Positions 53,496 to 63,541 of a stretch of 64,000 nucleotides of DNA are shown one piece after another. Below the pieces are notes generated by a model that saw only the letters and a list, made by a program, of their open reading frames with translations, did not search any database and had not been told where the DNA came from. The stretch lies in assembly GCF_003217515.1 (NCBI RefSeq), contig NZ_QJSX01000018.1:28402-92401 (forward strand), read 5' to 3'. The stretch comes from Deinococcus yavapaiensis KR-236. Lineage in GTDB: Bacteria > Deinococcota > Deinococci > Deinococcales > Deinococcaceae. The first letter of the stretch is position 1; each line of letters opens with the position of its first letter. The translations under genes were made by a program, and so were the position numbers.

Positions 53496-55427
53496 ATGCA
53501 AACCCGCCCGCGCTTCCTCCCCGCCCTCGGCCTCGCAGCCCTCCTCACCCTCCTCGGCGCCTGTGGCTCGAGCTCGACGCCGAACGCTCAGGGAAGCGGC
53601 AGTCCGCCTCCCTCCTCCGGACCCTCCGAAGTGCAAGGGCTCGTCGAGCGCCTGCACATGGCCAGCACGAGCGACGGGCGCACCCAAGCTCTCAAGGCCG
53701 CCATGAACGCGTTGAGGATCGGCGTCTACACGCCCGAGGGCAAGGCGGTGGTGGTCGGCGCCGAGCGCGACGCCAAGGACTTCTACCTCTATGACCTCGA
53801 ACTCAACCTCCTCGCCGAGAGTTACGCTCGCGGCGACACTTACACGCTCGGGCAGGTCGCTACATCCGTGAACCAGCTCGGCCTCTTCGAGGGCGACCGC
53901 GAGGTGACGCCGCAGGAACTGCAGACGGCCCTGCGCGCCGCGACAAGGTCGGCGGTTGAGCATCCCGACGACCCGGCCTCGCTCGGCCCGCTCATGGTGC
54001 GCGGGCTTGGCCTTGAGCACAAGGAGCCCTTCGATACCCTCGAGGACGTGCCGCTCGAGAAAATCCGCCTTGACGCTTTGCAGCGCTTCCTGGTCATGGC
54101 CGAGGTCACCCTGCCCGCCTTCGCCCAGGCCGGTCCGCTCCAAGGCGTCACACACTTGAGCGCGCTCTCGAGCAACGTCTTTCGGAGCGCCGCGACGAGC
54201 TCGAGCCCCTGCGAGGACCTCGGCACGGTCACGTCCAAGGGCGGGCCGTGGACGATGGGCAAGTGGTTCCTCGGCAACCTGCCGGCCCTCAAGAACGTCA
54301 ACCTCCTCAGCAAGGCGCTCCTGGTCACAATTGACATGTGGCACGGCATGATCATGGCGGCGACGATCTCGGTGGACAAGATCTCGGGCGACGGCCAGGC
54401 AACGCGCTACGGCGGCCCGCCGATCGATTTCAAGATCCGCGTCTTCAACCACTTCCAGCATCCGGAAACGATGGTGAAGTGCGGCTGGCTCCTCGGCGTC
54501 GAGTTCCCGGCTTACGGCGGCCTCAAGGGCGTCACGGTGGCCTGGCTCAACCTCATCGGCAACCTCCGCGACCACGGCACCCTCAACTGCGGCAACACGA
54601 TCTGCACGAGCGAGACGGACGCGAACGGCTACGCGAGCGTCGTGTTCACGCCGAAGCCTGAACTCAACGCCGTCGGGGAGATGGTCACCGAGCGGGGCAC
54701 CCTTGGCGCGGACGCCTTCGTGCAGCTCAAGCTCAAGAACACGCTCGGCGCCATCTCGAACCTGATCTTCCCGGCCGGCGCCCTCATGGACTGGTTCGTG
54801 CTCCACCGTCAGGCTCCCGGCTGGTCCGGCACGGTGACCGTGAAGCAGGTGCTCAAGGACTCGTACTCGCAAACGAACAACGGGCTCGAGGGAAGCGGTT
54901 CTCGCCAGTGGCAGACCATCACCACCTACCACCTCTTCACCGACCCGGCCACCGGCGACATCAAGGCGACCGCCGAGACGAGCCTCTCGCGCTTGACCGA
55001 GGACCGCCAGCACAGCAGGCCGACCGATCGCTGCTTCAAGGGCGCCAACGGGGGAAGCGGGTACAACGTGACGACCGATTACACTCGTACCTCCATCACC
55101 CACGAGGACGGCGAGGCGGGCGTGACGGCCCTTGCCGGTCTGAGCATCTCGAACAAGGGCGATTACCGCATCAATGTTGGGGCGGGCGACTTGATGACCA
55201 GCGGGACGACGACCACCAAGGTCGTCTGGACGGGGCACTGCAAGGCGAGCGACGACGTGAACACGACGACGACCGAGCCCGTACCCGGCGGCTTGCCGAG
55301 CGGCGGCGGCGGCATCACCGGAACGGCTCCGGCCGACGCGAAGCACCTGTCGGGGAGCAAGACCGAGACCTCGCCCGACGGCAAGACCACGACCACCTAC
55401 ACCTGGAACCTCAATCGAGCGAACTGA
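53496..55427 (+). CDS. Large lipoprotein, unknown function
   Basis: 643 residues from the ATG at 53496 (AAGGAG upstream). The lipobox is LTLLGACGSSS (Cys at about 25), so it should be anchored to a membrane as a lipoprotein. Residues 40-200 are helical (VERLHMASTSDGRTQALKAAMN). The middle has GVTVAWLNLIGNLRDHGTLNCGNTICTSETDANGYASVVFTP, reminiscent of an Ig-like or big-type repeat. The C-terminus is Gly/Thr-rich and ends TTTYTWNLNRAN. No enzymatic motif is seen. It converges on the STAND regulator with a shared hairpin between. Confidence 0.78.
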   Translation: MQTRPRFLPALGLAALLTLLGACGSSSTPNAQGSGSPPPSSGPSEVQGLVERLHMASTSDGRTQALKAAMNALRIGVYTPEGKAVVVGAERDAKDFYLYDLELNLLAESYARGDTYTLGQVATSVNQLGLFEGDREVTPQELQTALRAATRSAVEHPDDPASLGPLMVRGLGLEHKEPFDTLEDVPLEKIRLDALQRFLVMAEVTLPAFAQAGPLQGVTHLSALSSNVFRSAATSSSPCEDLGTVTSKGGPWTMGKWFLGNLPALKNVNLLSKALLVTIDMWHGMIMAATISVDKISGDGQATRYGGPPIDFKIRVFNHFQHPETMVKCGWLLGVEFPAYGGLKGVTVAWLNLIGNLRDHGTLNCGNTICTSETDANGYASVVFTPKPELNAVGEMVTERGTLGADAFVQLKLKNTLGAISNLIFPAGALMDWFVLHRQAPGWSGTVTVKQVLKDSYSQTNNGLEGSGSRQWQTITTYHLFTDPATGDIKATAETSLSRLTEDRQHSRPTDRCFKGANGGSGYNVTTDYTRTSITHEDGEAGVTALAGLSISNKGDYRINVGAGDLMTSGTTTTKVVWTGHCKASDDVNTTTTEPVPGGLPSGGGGITGTAPADAKHLSGSKTETSPDGKTTTTYTWNLNRAN

Positions 55428-55438
55428 GTCCTTCGACC

Positions 55439-55470
55439 CGAGCCTCGGCCTGGAATTAGGCCGAGGCTCG
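55439..55470. terminator. Shared terminator between convergent genes
   Basis: CGAGCCTCGGCCT (55439-55451) pairs perfectly with AGGCCGAGGCTCG (55458-55470) over a 6-nt loop, then TCTTAT. It lies between the lipoprotein stop and the regulator stop. Confidence 0.75.
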
Positions 55471-55472
55471 TC

Positions 55473-57857
55473 TTATGCCAGCCCCCGTTCGAGGGCGACG
55501 CGTGCCGCAGCCGTGCGGCTCGAGACACCGAGCTTGGAGAAGATGACGCGAACGTGGCCGGTCACGGTGAGGCGGGTGATGCCCAATTGCTCGCCGATCG
55601 CCGGGTTGCTGAGGCCGGACGCCAAGAGTTTTAGCACCTCCAGCTCGCGCGGCGTGAGGTCGGTTAGAAGATCATGGTGGGGAGCTGTGCCTGCGGCTTC
55701 AGGACGTCGAGCAGGCGGCGCAGCCAAGGCTGCCCGCGCGCGGGCGAGCGCAGCCAGACAAGCTTCTCGCCGTTGCGTGCTGCCCAAGCGGTCGAGTAAG
55801 CCGATGGCCTCCTCAAGCCTGGCCACCGCCTCGGCTGGTTCCCGGCGCTCGAGTGCCAGCAGGCCGGAACTGTGCAACAGGTGGACGCGCGCGAGAAGAT
55901 CGTCTGCGCGCTCGGCGAATATAAAGCCCTCCTCCAAAAACGCTTGGCACGCTTGGAGATCACCCTCGCCCAGGGCGACCTCGGCCAGGTTCTGCAGAAT
56001 GATCGCGATGTTGGAAAAGCTCCCGTAAGCGTTCTTCAGTACGAGCGCTTCTTCGAGCACTCGACGGGCTGCTGGTAGGTCGTTACGCTCGAGGTGCAGG
56101 GTGCCGAGGTTGCCCAGGGCCATCCCCTTCAGGTAGCCGTCGCCCACCGACTCAGCCAGGGCCACCGCCTCGGTGTAATGCTCTTCCGCCGCTTTCAGAT
56201 CGTGGCTCCAGAGCATGACATTGGCCCAGCTCAGAAGGGCGCCGATAAGTTCATGGGCATCACCCAGCTCGCGCTTGATAGCCACGCACTCCTCCAGCAA
56301 GGGAAGGGCGGTCGCGAGATCACCGGAGTCCACGGCGAGATTTCCGAGGTTCTGCAAGGTGCCGGCGATTCCAAAGCGATCGTTGATCGCGCGGCGTATT
56401 TCTAGCGCCGCCTCGTAGAGGGAACGCGCGGATGCGTAGTTCCCCATCCGCCAGGCGAAGACACCGGCTGCGTTGAGAGCTCTCCCCCTCAAGGCCGGCT
56501 CGACCTCACCCGGCACGCTCAATGCCGCCTCGAGCCAGCGATGACCATCGGCAATGTAACCCCGCCCCTCCCAGAACCACCTCAGCGCCGTCGTCAGTCG
56601 TAATGCCAGTTCCGCCTGCCCCGTCTTGAGCGCCCACTCCAGCGCCGCCTCGGCGTTCCCTCGTTCCCGCTCGAGTCGCGCCAGCCACACCGGCCGCTCC
56701 AGCCCCGCCAGCCCCGCCACCGCCGCCTCGCTCATTCCCAGCACGTAAGCCGCGTGTCGCTCTCGCGCCTCGGAGAGTAATCCCTCCTTCTCGAGGCACA
56801 AGAGCGCGTACTCGCGCACCGTCTCGAGCAGGCCGAAGCGCGGCTCCTCGTCCGACGGCCCCTCAAGCCGGTTCACCAAGCTCTGCGCCACGAGCGACTC
56901 GAGGTTTGCCGCTTCCCCATCGCCCGCCTCCGCTTCGCCCGCCACGGCTTCGACCGCTGGCAAGCTGAAGCCTCCCACGAACACCCCGAGCTTCGCCAGC
57001 AAGGACCGCTCCGGCGGCGAAAGCAGCGAAAAGCTCCAGTCGAGTGTCGCCCGCAGCGTTCGTTGCCGCTCCGGCAAATCCCAGGCTCCCCCCGTGAGCA
57101 CTGCCAGTCGCCGCTCAAGTCGCGCGAGCAGGGCGTCGGGCTGGAAGAGCCGCACCCGAGCGGCGGCAAGTTCGAGCGCCAGCGGCAGACCGTCGAGGCG
57201 GCAAACCACCTCGGCCACCGCCGAGACGTTGCTACTCGTGAGCGAGAACTCCGGCCTCACCGCTCGCGCTCGCTCCACGAAGAGCCGCACCGATCCCACG
57301 TCCTCGAGCCTTGATGGATCAAGTGGTGAGCGCGAATCCGGCAACTCCAGCGGGGCCAGGGGGAACTCGTGTTCGCCACGCAGTCTCAGGGGCGAGCGGC
57401 TGGTGACGAGCACCTTCACCCCAGGGCAGGCGGCGAGCAACTCCGCAACCAGTCCCGCCGCCTCAAGCAGGTGCTCGAAGTTATCGAGCACGAGGAGCAT
57501 CCGTCGTTCTGCCAGACCGGCGAGCAGGCCGCGGCGATCGTCGAGCGGGTCGGGCTCGAGGCGGCAGGCGACGGCGATCGCTCCGGGCACGAGGGCTGGA
57601 TTGCGTACCGTGGCCAGCGGCACGAACGCGACCTCGCTCAGGGCTTGATGTGATGGCTTGGCGAGGTCGGCCGGCTGCTGAACGATTTCGAGGGCGAGGC
57701 GGGTCTTGCCGACACCGCCGGGACCGGTGATTGTGACGAGGGCGACGTCGGGTCGCGTCAGCAGGGCGAGCAGGCCGGCGAGCGGGGCTTGTCGACCGAT
57801 GAGCGGGGTGGGGGGAATGGGTGGACGAACCAGCGGGTTGAAACTGGCGTGGCTCAC
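55473..57857 (-). CDS. STAND-class LuxR-family regulator (NB-ARC-like ATPase, TPR, HTH)
   Basis: 794 residues. The N-terminal ATPase has ITGPGGVGKTRLALEI (P-loop, about 43-58), RMLLVLDNFEHLL (Walker B, about 115-127), VTSRSPLRLRGEHEF (sensor) and LDGLPLALELAAARV (GLPL motif). Residues 380-710 are TPR repeats (e.g. AGTLQNLGNLAVDSGDLATALPLLEE). The C-terminal LuxR helix-turn-helix is LTPRELEVLKLLASGLSNPAIGEQLGITRLTVTGHVRVIFSKLGV (about 730-775). ATP and ligand binding drive oligomerisation and transcription activation. The target is unknown; the adjacent divergent phosphotransferase is a candidate. Confidence 0.93.
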   Translation of the reverse strand: MSHASFNPLVRPPIPPTPLIGRQAPLAGLLALLTRPDVALVTITGPGGVGKTRLALEIVQQPADLAKPSHQALSEVAFVPLATVRNPALVPGAIAVACRLEPDPLDDRRGLLAGLAERRMLLVLDNFEHLLEAAGLVAELLAACPGVKVLVTSRSPLRLRGEHEFPLAPLELPDSRSPLDPSRLEDVGSVRLFVERARAVRPEFSLTSSNVSAVAEVVCRLDGLPLALELAAARVRLFQPDALLARLERRLAVLTGGAWDLPERQRTLRATLDWSFSLLSPPERSLLAKLGVFVGGFSLPAVEAVAGEAEAGDGEAANLESLVAQSLVNRLEGPSDEEPRFGLLETVREYALLCLEKEGLLSEARERHAAYVLGMSEAAVAGLAGLERPVWLARLERERGNAEAALEWALKTGQAELALRLTTALRWFWEGRGYIADGHRWLEAALSVPGEVEPALRGRALNAAGVFAWRMGNYASARSLYEAALEIRRAINDRFGIAGTLQNLGNLAVDSGDLATALPLLEECVAIKRELGDAHELIGALLSWANVMLWSHDLKAAEEHYTEAVALAESVGDGYLKGMALGNLGTLHLERNDLPAARRVLEEALVLKNAYGSFSNIAIILQNLAEVALGEGDLQACQAFLEEGFIFAERADDLLARVHLLHSSGLLALERREPAEAVARLEEAIGLLDRLGSTQRREACLAALARARAALAAPPARRPEAAGTAPHHDLLTDLTPRELEVLKLLASGLSNPAIGEQLGITRLTVTGHVRVIFSKLGVSSRTAAARVALERGLA

Positions 57858-58039
57858 GGCTCCTCCATCACGATCGTGGAACTTATCTTAGCCCAGCTGG
57901 AGCCACCATTATCAACCAACTCCATCCCCTGGCCCGACCACTTCGCCAGCACGCACAGCTTCATCGCTGTACTCAACAGCATTGATAGGCTGTTTCATGA
58001 CCTGTTTTCGGGGCGTTCGATGACGTCGAGAAGCACCAA

Positions 58040-58061
58040 CAACAAGCTCGAAAGCTTGTTG
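58040..58061. promoter_or_regulatory. Dyad upstream of the phosphotransferase
   Basis: CAACAAGCT (58040-58048), CGAA, AGCTTGTTG (58053-58061) form a perfect inverted repeat 23 bp before the ATG at 58085. It may be an operator for the STAND regulator or a local hairpin. Confidence 0.45.
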
Positions 58062-58084
58062 CGATCGTGCTACGGTCGCAAGGG

Positions 58085-59035
58085 ATGAGCGAGCCTCCTG
58101 CCGTCGAGGTGCAACCACACGTCCACGCCTACGCCGAAAGCCTCGGCACGTTCGGGATTCGTTGGCTCAGCACGCTGCCCGAACGCGTGGCGCGCGTCTG
58201 CCAACACTGGACCTTGCAGCGAGGTGACGTCCTCTCCGGCGGCAGTCGCTCCTACGTGTGCCGCGTCACCACGCCGAACGGACAGCGCGCCGTTCTCAAA
58301 GTCGCGCTGCCCGAAGCGACACTTCAAACGCAACTCCGAACCCTGATCGCCGCGAAGGGCAACGGGTACGTCCACGTGCTCGCTCACGACCTCGACGAGG
58401 GAGCGCTCCTCATGGAATCGCTCGCCACACCCGTCGGGAACGTGGAACACGACATTTCCCGCGTCCTGGACGTCACGACGCGGACGCTTCGTCAAGCGTG
58501 GCAAGTTCCGCGCGACGTCTTGGGTGCAGAGGCGACCCGGGGTGAGTACAAAGCCGCTGGGTTGCTGACGCTCCTTCAAGCGCTTGGCGTGCCGAACGCG
58601 GACGCCTCGTCGCAAGCGGCCGTGCGGCAAGCGATCGCGTACGCGCTCGACCGATTGGCAACGCATGACCCGACCCGTGACGTGGTCGTGCACGGCGACG
58701 CTCACGCGGGGAACTTGCTGCGCGTGGAGCACGCCCGTGCGGGCGCCGCCAGCGGGTACGTGCTGATCGACCCGGAAGGTTTTCTGTGCGAACCGGAGTA
58801 CGACTTGGGCGTCGCCGTTCGGGCGTGGAATGAAGACTTGCTCGCCGCGACGAATCCCACGGCTCGACTTCGCGGGTGGTGCGAGCAGGTAGCGGAGGCG
58901 ACGGACACGAACGTGGAGGCGATCTGGCAGTGGGCGTTCATCGAGCGCGTGACGACCGGCTTGTACTTGGCGCATCACGGCTTACCGTCGTTGGGCGCGC
59001 CTTTTTTAAGGGTGGCGGCACGACTCTTGGCTTGA
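58085..59035 (+). CDS. Aminoglycoside-phosphotransferase-family protein
   Basis: 316 residues from the ATG at 58085 (AAGGG upstream). The fold has VCRVTTPNGQRAVLKVALPE (Lys in the N-lobe, about 58-77), then VVVHGDAHAGNLLRVE (catalytic Asp loop, about 200-215) and YVLIDPEGFLCEPEYDLG (metal Asp, about 228-245). This is the classical APH pattern HGDxHxxN, more complete than the one at 14281. It phosphorylates a small molecule; antibiotic modification is possible but unproven. Confidence 0.9.
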   Translation: MSEPPAVEVQPHVHAYAESLGTFGIRWLSTLPERVARVCQHWTLQRGDVLSGGSRSYVCRVTTPNGQRAVLKVALPEATLQTQLRTLIAAKGNGYVHVLAHDLDEGALLMESLATPVGNVEHDISRVLDVTTRTLRQAWQVPRDVLGAEATRGEYKAAGLLTLLQALGVPNADASSQAAVRQAIAYALDRLATHDPTRDVVVHGDAHAGNLLRVEHARAGAASGYVLIDPEGFLCEPEYDLGVAVRAWNEDLLAATNPTARLRGWCEQVAEATDTNVEAIWQWAFIERVTTGLYLAHHGLPSLGAPFLRVAARLLA

Positions 59036-59948
59036 TGGATCCGTGACGGCCCCGTTCCGTCGGCTAAAGAGGCTCCATCGGGTGCGCCGCACGAAGCCCT
59101 TCCGGGCAGATTCATCGCGCCGATTCACGGTGTGCCTGCCGCTGCATGAGCACCACTATGAAGTAAAAGACGGGCGTGGTCACCTGGCAGGTCTTCACGC
59201 CTACGGCTTCATGTTGCGCTTGCAAGCACTCGAACAACAGCGAGGCGCATTCACCGGCAGCGATGCGCTTCAGATTCAGTGGCATGTCCGGGGCTGACGG
59301 AATCAGAGGCGGATGCACCGCCGCGCCTGCGAAAAAGGGTGCGCCCTCCGACGTGGGTCGAAGCGCTGCAGGAAGGTGACCTCGTCGCTTTACGGGGCGG
59401 TTTCACGGGCGCTGACCGTCGCGCGCAAGTGGTGGCGGTGCTGAACGTGCCCGACCGTTACGTGGGCGTTCGCAGGACAGCGGCGCGCGTGAATTGATAT
59501 GGCTGCCCTTCTGATGGTCCAGGCCGATTCGTCATCGCGCTTGACGGTTGGTCGCTCGTTCCGTGGGCGCCGGATCTCGAACCGCTCCTTTTGCCGCCCG
59601 ACGGCATCATCGATATTGATTTTCGAAGGAGCGGGTTGGCCTCTTCGAACTGACTTCAAGGATCCACGCGTACCGTGGGATCGTCGGCGTGGACGCCGAA
59701 GGCTGAGATCGGCGCCGCGTACGAGGACGTTCCGACGAGTTCTGCATTGCGTGATGAATACGACGGTTCAGACGTTAAAAACCGGTCGTCGCGGAAAAAG
59801 CTGCTTGTTGGAAGCCGAGAAGTACCACCGAACGCTGCACGCCCTGGAAAGTCAAGCCGACCATCCAAAGGGCATGGCCCTGACGAACGTCAGGGCCACC
59901 TGGTCATTCAAGGATGTCGAGCCTCGTAACGCCCCAGCCGCTCGCCCG
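59036..59948. other. Intergenic stretch with degraded coding-like pieces
   Basis: A plus-strand piece (about 59310-59497) reads PPTWVEALQEGDLVALRGGFTGADRRAQVVAVLNVPD, plausible as protein but without a start signal. Opposing frames at 59110-59320 and 59656-59868 are equally short. Nothing was assigned. Confidence 0.4.
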
Positions 59949-60480
59949 TCAGTTGTCGAGGGTAACGACGAGCTTCCCGCTCGCACCACCCCTGGCCAGA
60001 CGACCCAAGCCCTCGGCCGCCCGGTCGAGCGGCAGCACGTCGGACACGACGACCTTGAGCGTCCCAGCCGCCGCTTGCTCGGCCAGCGGCGCGAGAACGT
60101 CACGCGTCGGGCGGCTCATGACGGGCGTGCCCGTCACGCCGGCCGCGCTCAACATCGCTTCGTCCGGCAGTGCCGCGAGGCTCGAAATCCGGCCGCCACG
60201 GCGCACAGCGGCCACCGGGACACCCGCCGGGGTTGATCATCGCGTCCACCCCGTTCGGGTACGCAGCGCGAACTTGCTCGGCGACCGAACCGGCCGTGAA
60301 GTCGATGATTTTGGACGCGCCGAGCCCGATGAGGCGGGCGGCATCGCTGGCTTTGCCGGTCGCAACGACCGTCACGCCTCGCGCAGCGAGCAGTTGCACG
60401 ACGAAGGAACCCACGCCGCCCGACGCGCCGTTGACGAGAACGGTTTGACCGGCTTGCGAACAACATGAACGGCGCCCCAA
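59949..60480 (-). pseudogene. Quinone oxidoreductase-like gene, 5'-truncated and frameshifted
   Basis: The upper frame reads AGQTVLVNGASGGVGSFVVQLLAARGVTVVATGKAS and continues to AAYPNGVDAMIN, the NADP-binding half of an MDR/quinone reductase. At about 60230 the frame changes to VPVAAVRRGGRISSLAALP and goes on to the C-terminal RAAEGLGRLARGGASGKLVV. The N-terminal substrate domain (about 140 residues) is absent. It follows an SDR gene in the same direction, so it was probably the last gene of that operon. Confidence 0.82.
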
Positions 60481-60562
60481 GCGATCGACGCCGGGTCGTC
60501 AAGACCTCCGGCGCCGATCACTGCGTTTTTGCGCCGTCTCGAGCGCTTCGCCAATTTGGTCG

Positions 60563-61393
60563 TCAGTCCGCTGTGAGCATCGCTTCGGACCGGTCCCAGA
60601 GTTGGCGCGCCAAGACCGGGTCGTTCGCCTGCGGGTTCGCCTTCCCGACTTTCAGCTGGTCCATGTACCCTCCGGAAGGGAAGTCTTGGTCCGGCGTGCC
60701 TTCCGCCAGGCGCACGAGGGTCTGCGCGCCGCGCTCCGGGCTGGACAAGATCAGGCGGCGCACGAAGGTGTGATAGATCAGGCGCAACGGCGTGTCCCGT
60801 CCACTGGAGAAGTTCGTGGCGATATTGCCGGGATGCACTGCCACCGCCGCCAACCCCTGATCGTGAAAGCGGCGATGCAGTTCGCGCACGTGTAGGATCT
60901 GGGCGAGCTTAGCGTTGCCGTACGCCCGCAAGGGCGCGTACCCTCGCTCGGCGTTGAGGTCGCTGATGTCGAACTTCGCAAAGCGCGAGTTGGCGATGCT
61001 GGAGGTGTTGATCACCGTGGCACGAGACGAGATCAGCGTGTCAAGCAGCCGCTCAGTGAGTAGAAACGGTGCGAGGTAGTTCACCTGGAACGTCATCTCG
61101 TGGCCGTCTCCCGTGACTTGCCGCCGCGCGCCGAAGACGCCACCCGCGTTGTTCACGAGCACGTCGATGCTCGGGGCGACTTCGCGCAGGTCGTCTGCGA
61201 GGGCGCGCACCTGCGCGAGGTTGGCGAAGTCGGCAAGGCGGTACTCGGCGTTCACTTCCCGAGCGACGATTTCGGTGCGGGCCTTCGAGCGGCCGACGAG
61301 GATCAGGCGATGGCCGTTCGCGGCGAGTTGACGGGCGGCAGCGGCGCCAATGCCGTCGCTGGCGCCGGTGAGGACGATGGTGCGTGGGGTCAT
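60563..61393 (-). CDS. SDR-family oxidoreductase (retinol-dehydrogenase-like)
   Basis: 276 residues. The cofactor loop is VLTGASDGIGAAAARQLA (about 6-23), NNAG follows (about 78-81), Ser is in NTSSIAN and the catalytic YGNAK (YxxxK) at about 156-160. The C-terminal GYMDQLKVGKANPQA segment is usual for the long-chain retinol/oxidoreductase group. It uses NAD(P)H to reduce a carbonyl. It is the second SDR of a TetR-controlled set, 65 bp after the first. Confidence 0.92.
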   Translation of the reverse strand: MTPRTIVLTGASDGIGAAAARQLAANGHRLILVGRSKARTEIVAREVNAEYRLADFANLAQVRALADDLREVAPSIDVLVNNAGGVFGARRQVTGDGHEMTFQVNYLAPFLLTERLLDTLISSRATVINTSSIANSRFAKFDISDLNAERGYAPLRAYGNAKLAQILHVRELHRRFHDQGLAAVAVHPGNIATNFSSGRDTPLRLIYHTFVRRLILSSPERGAQTLVRLAEGTPDQDFPSGGYMDQLKVGKANPQANDPVLARQLWDRSEAMLTAD

Positions 61394-61458
61394 ACGAGGT
61401 CCTGCTTTCTCCCCTGACGGGACGTGAGGGTCGGCCGCATGGGCGGGGGAATGCTTCT

Positions 61459-62265
61459 TCAGGCGTTCCGAGAGACGTCCTCCCAGGCCTTCCAGGTCTG
61501 CACACGGCTCGCGTACACGCCCTGCGCGATGTCGAAGGCCTGCGCGCCGAACAGGATACGCAACGGCGGGTTCTCGCTGTCCACCACCTTCAGCAGCGCC
61601 TGCGCCGCCTGCTTCGCATCTCCGTAGGTCATCTGACCCGCCCTTTGCGCCATGGCCTGCCGGAACCCGTCGTACAGCGGGTTGGGCGTGGACCGCGTCG
61701 CGGAGCTGCCTGACCAGTCTGTGCCGTAGGAGCCGGGTTCCACGAGCGTCACCTTAATGCCCTGCCCGGCGACTTCCTGCGCGAGCGCCTCGCTCATGCC
61801 TTCGAGGGCCCACTTGGAAGCGTGGTAGATGCCCAAGCTCGGGAAAGCGCCGACGCCGCCGATGCTCGAAATCTGAACGATGTGCCCACGTCCCTGCGCG
61901 CGCATGATGGGCACGGCCGCTTGCGTCACCCACATCGCGCCGAACAGGTTCGTCTCCATTTGGGCGCGCGCTTCCTCCTCGGTGATTTCCTCGAAGAACC
62001 CGAAGTGGCCGTACCCGGCGTTGTTGACAACGACGTCGAGCGCCCCGAAGTGCGCGTGGGCTTGCTGCACGGCGGCGATATCGGCAGCGCGGTCGGTGAC
62101 ATCGAGATGCAAGGGCAGGAACGCGTCTCCGAAGGCACGCAGCCCTTCGAGGTCTTCCACTCGGCGGGCGGTACCGGCGACGCGGTCGCCGCGCTCCAGG
62201 GCGGCGCGAGCAAAGGCTTCTCCAAAACCGCGCGAAGCACCCGTGATGAACCAAACTTTCGACAT
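61459..62265 (-). CDS. SDR-family oxidoreductase
   Basis: 268 residues from the ATG at 62265 (AAGGAAGG upstream). Motifs are ITGASRGFGEAF (7-18), VVNNAGYGHFGFFEE (about 80-94), ISSIGGVG and the catalytic YHASK (about 145-149). The EPGSYGTDWSGSS loop is typical of this SDR subgroup. It is the first gene after the TetR repressor, with 90 bp between, and is probably co-transcribed with the second SDR. Confidence 0.93.
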   Translation of the reverse strand: MSKVWFITGASRGFGEAFARAALERGDRVAGTARRVEDLEGLRAFGDAFLPLHLDVTDRAADIAAVQQAHAHFGALDVVVNNAGYGHFGFFEEITEEEARAQMETNLFGAMWVTQAAVPIMRAQGRGHIVQISSIGGVGAFPSLGIYHASKWALEGMSEALAQEVAGQGIKVTLVEPGSYGTDWSGSSATRSTPNPLYDGFRQAMAQRAGQMTYGDAKQAAQALLKVVDSENPPLRILFGAQAFDIAQGVYASRVQTWKAWEDVSRNA

Positions 62266-62355
62266 GTAGACCTTCCTTCTCCCCGTGGCGGGGTGTGTGA
62301 GACGACGACCGGGGCGCGCGGCCCGGTCCGGCAGGTGAGCGGCGACATGCGCTGC

Positions 62356-62955
62356 TCAGGGGGAAGTAAGGAGGCCGCGTCCGACGCGGGCGAAGCCTCG
62401 ATGGATCAAGTCGTGAAAGACGGCGAAGTCCTGGTTGAGGTTCCAACGGGCGAAGGCGGTGCTCATGGCGGTGAAGGCCACGCCCAGCAGAAAGGCGGCG
62501 TCCTCGGGGTCGTGACCTTGTGCGGCGAGGCGGGCGCGGAGCCAGTCGGTGAGGAAGGCGGTGAGGCGCGCGCTGGCGTCTTGACCGGCCGCCCCACGGA
62601 CGGGAACGTCCTGTTGCAGCTGCTTCTGAAGTCGGAGCTTGGTTTCGTAGCCGCCTGTGTAGTCGAGGAAGAACGCTTCGAGCGACACCCATACGGCCTC
62701 GTCGGCGGGGCGTGAGGCCATGAAGGCCACCCAACGGTCGCGCTCTTCCGGGTCAGGATCGAAGAGGATGGCTTCCTTGGAGCGGAAGTAGTTGAAGAGA
62801 GTCGCGCGGGAGACGTCGGCGGCGTTGGCGATGTCGTCGAGGCTGACGTTGGCGTACCCGCGTTCAGCAATCAGCTGCAGGGCGGCGTGCCGGATGGCAC
62901 GCCAGGTGTCGAGCTTCTTGCGCTCGCGTCGTCCAAGGGCCGTCTTTTCCTCCAC
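62356..62955 (-). CDS. TetR-family repressor of the SDR genes
   Basis: 199 residues from the GTG at 62955; a longer frame exists, but its first 17 codons are the operator itself. The DNA-binding domain is WRAIRHAALQLIAERGYANVSLDDIANAADVSRATLFNYFRSKEAIL (about 17-63), with a non-LTHGGFY recognition helix, so it is a separate lineage from the other two TetR genes. The GTG is 6 nt after a TACATT box, so the message is probably leaderless. It should repress itself and the downstream SDR genes. Confidence 0.9.
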   Translation of the reverse strand: MEEKTALGRRERKKLDTWRAIRHAALQLIAERGYANVSLDDIANAADVSRATLFNYFRSKEAILFDPDPEERDRWVAFMASRPADEAVWVSLEAFFLDYTGGYETKLRLQKQLQQDVPVRGAAGQDASARLTAFLTDWLRARLAAQGHDPEDAAFLLGVAFTAMSTAFARWNLNQDFAVFHDLIHRGFARVGRGLLTSP

Positions 62956-62961
62956 GACTGC

Positions 62962-63006
62962 AATGTACTCCAAAACTTGGACGAGTACAAGTAAGTACTC
63001 GTCCAA
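62962..63006 (-). promoter_or_regulatory. TetR promoter with 12-bp operator arms
   Basis: TTGGACGAGTAC (62977-62988) and GTACTCGTCCAA (62995-63006) are perfect inverted arms around six bases. On the minus strand TTGTAC (62990-62985) is 17 bp from TACATT (62967-62962), which is 6 nt before the GTG. The operator covers the -35 region. Confidence 0.85.
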
Positions 63007-63289
63007 AACATGAAAGGTGTCGGGCTCGATATTCAGTCATGGCCGAAGTCAGGCTAGAGGCGCTACTCGCACCAGATTCCCAGCGTCAAGAACCACAATT
63101 CGTGGCGGCCGCGCGCTGAAGTTCAGACCGCCTACGGGAGACGAGGCTGAGTTCGAGCGAGTGGTTGGGCCGCGTTTGCTGTGTTGTCAGCCTCGGAGAG
63201 AGCCGCTCGCTCATTACTTGCCCTAAGTCGAATTAGATCAGGTAAACACCAAAATGCAAAAGTCGGGCACGCTGCTATACGATGCTCCC

Positions 63290-63541
63290 ATGACGGACCT
63301 CACCGTGCACGAAATAAAGATGACCGACCAAGGGCGCATCGTCGTGCCACAAAAACTTCGACGTGACCTCGACTTCGACGCGACCACCCGACTCGTGATG
63401 TACCGAGACGGCGACCGCCTCATCCTCGAACGCAAAGGCGACGCGCGCCAACGACTCAGCACACTTGCGACCCTGCTCGCGATCGACACCGACGATCAGG
63501 AGAGCGCTCCACATGACGTTTCAGGCGAGGTCGAGTCATAA
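63290..63541 (+). CDS. AbrB/MazE-family antitoxin
   Basis: 83 residues from the ATG at 63290. The swapped-hairpin domain is KMTDQGRIVVPQKLRRDLDFDATTRLVMYRDGDRLILERK (about 10-49), which binds operator DNA as a dimer. The acidic C-terminal tail (IDTDDQESAPHDVSGEVES) is the likely toxin-wrapping region. A TATACG box ends 8 nt before the ATG. Its stop shares bases with the toxin start (TAATG). Confidence 0.88.
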   Translation: MTDLTVHEIKMTDQGRIVVPQKLRRDLDFDATTRLVMYRDGDRLILERKGDARQRLSTLATLLAIDTDDQESAPHDVSGEVES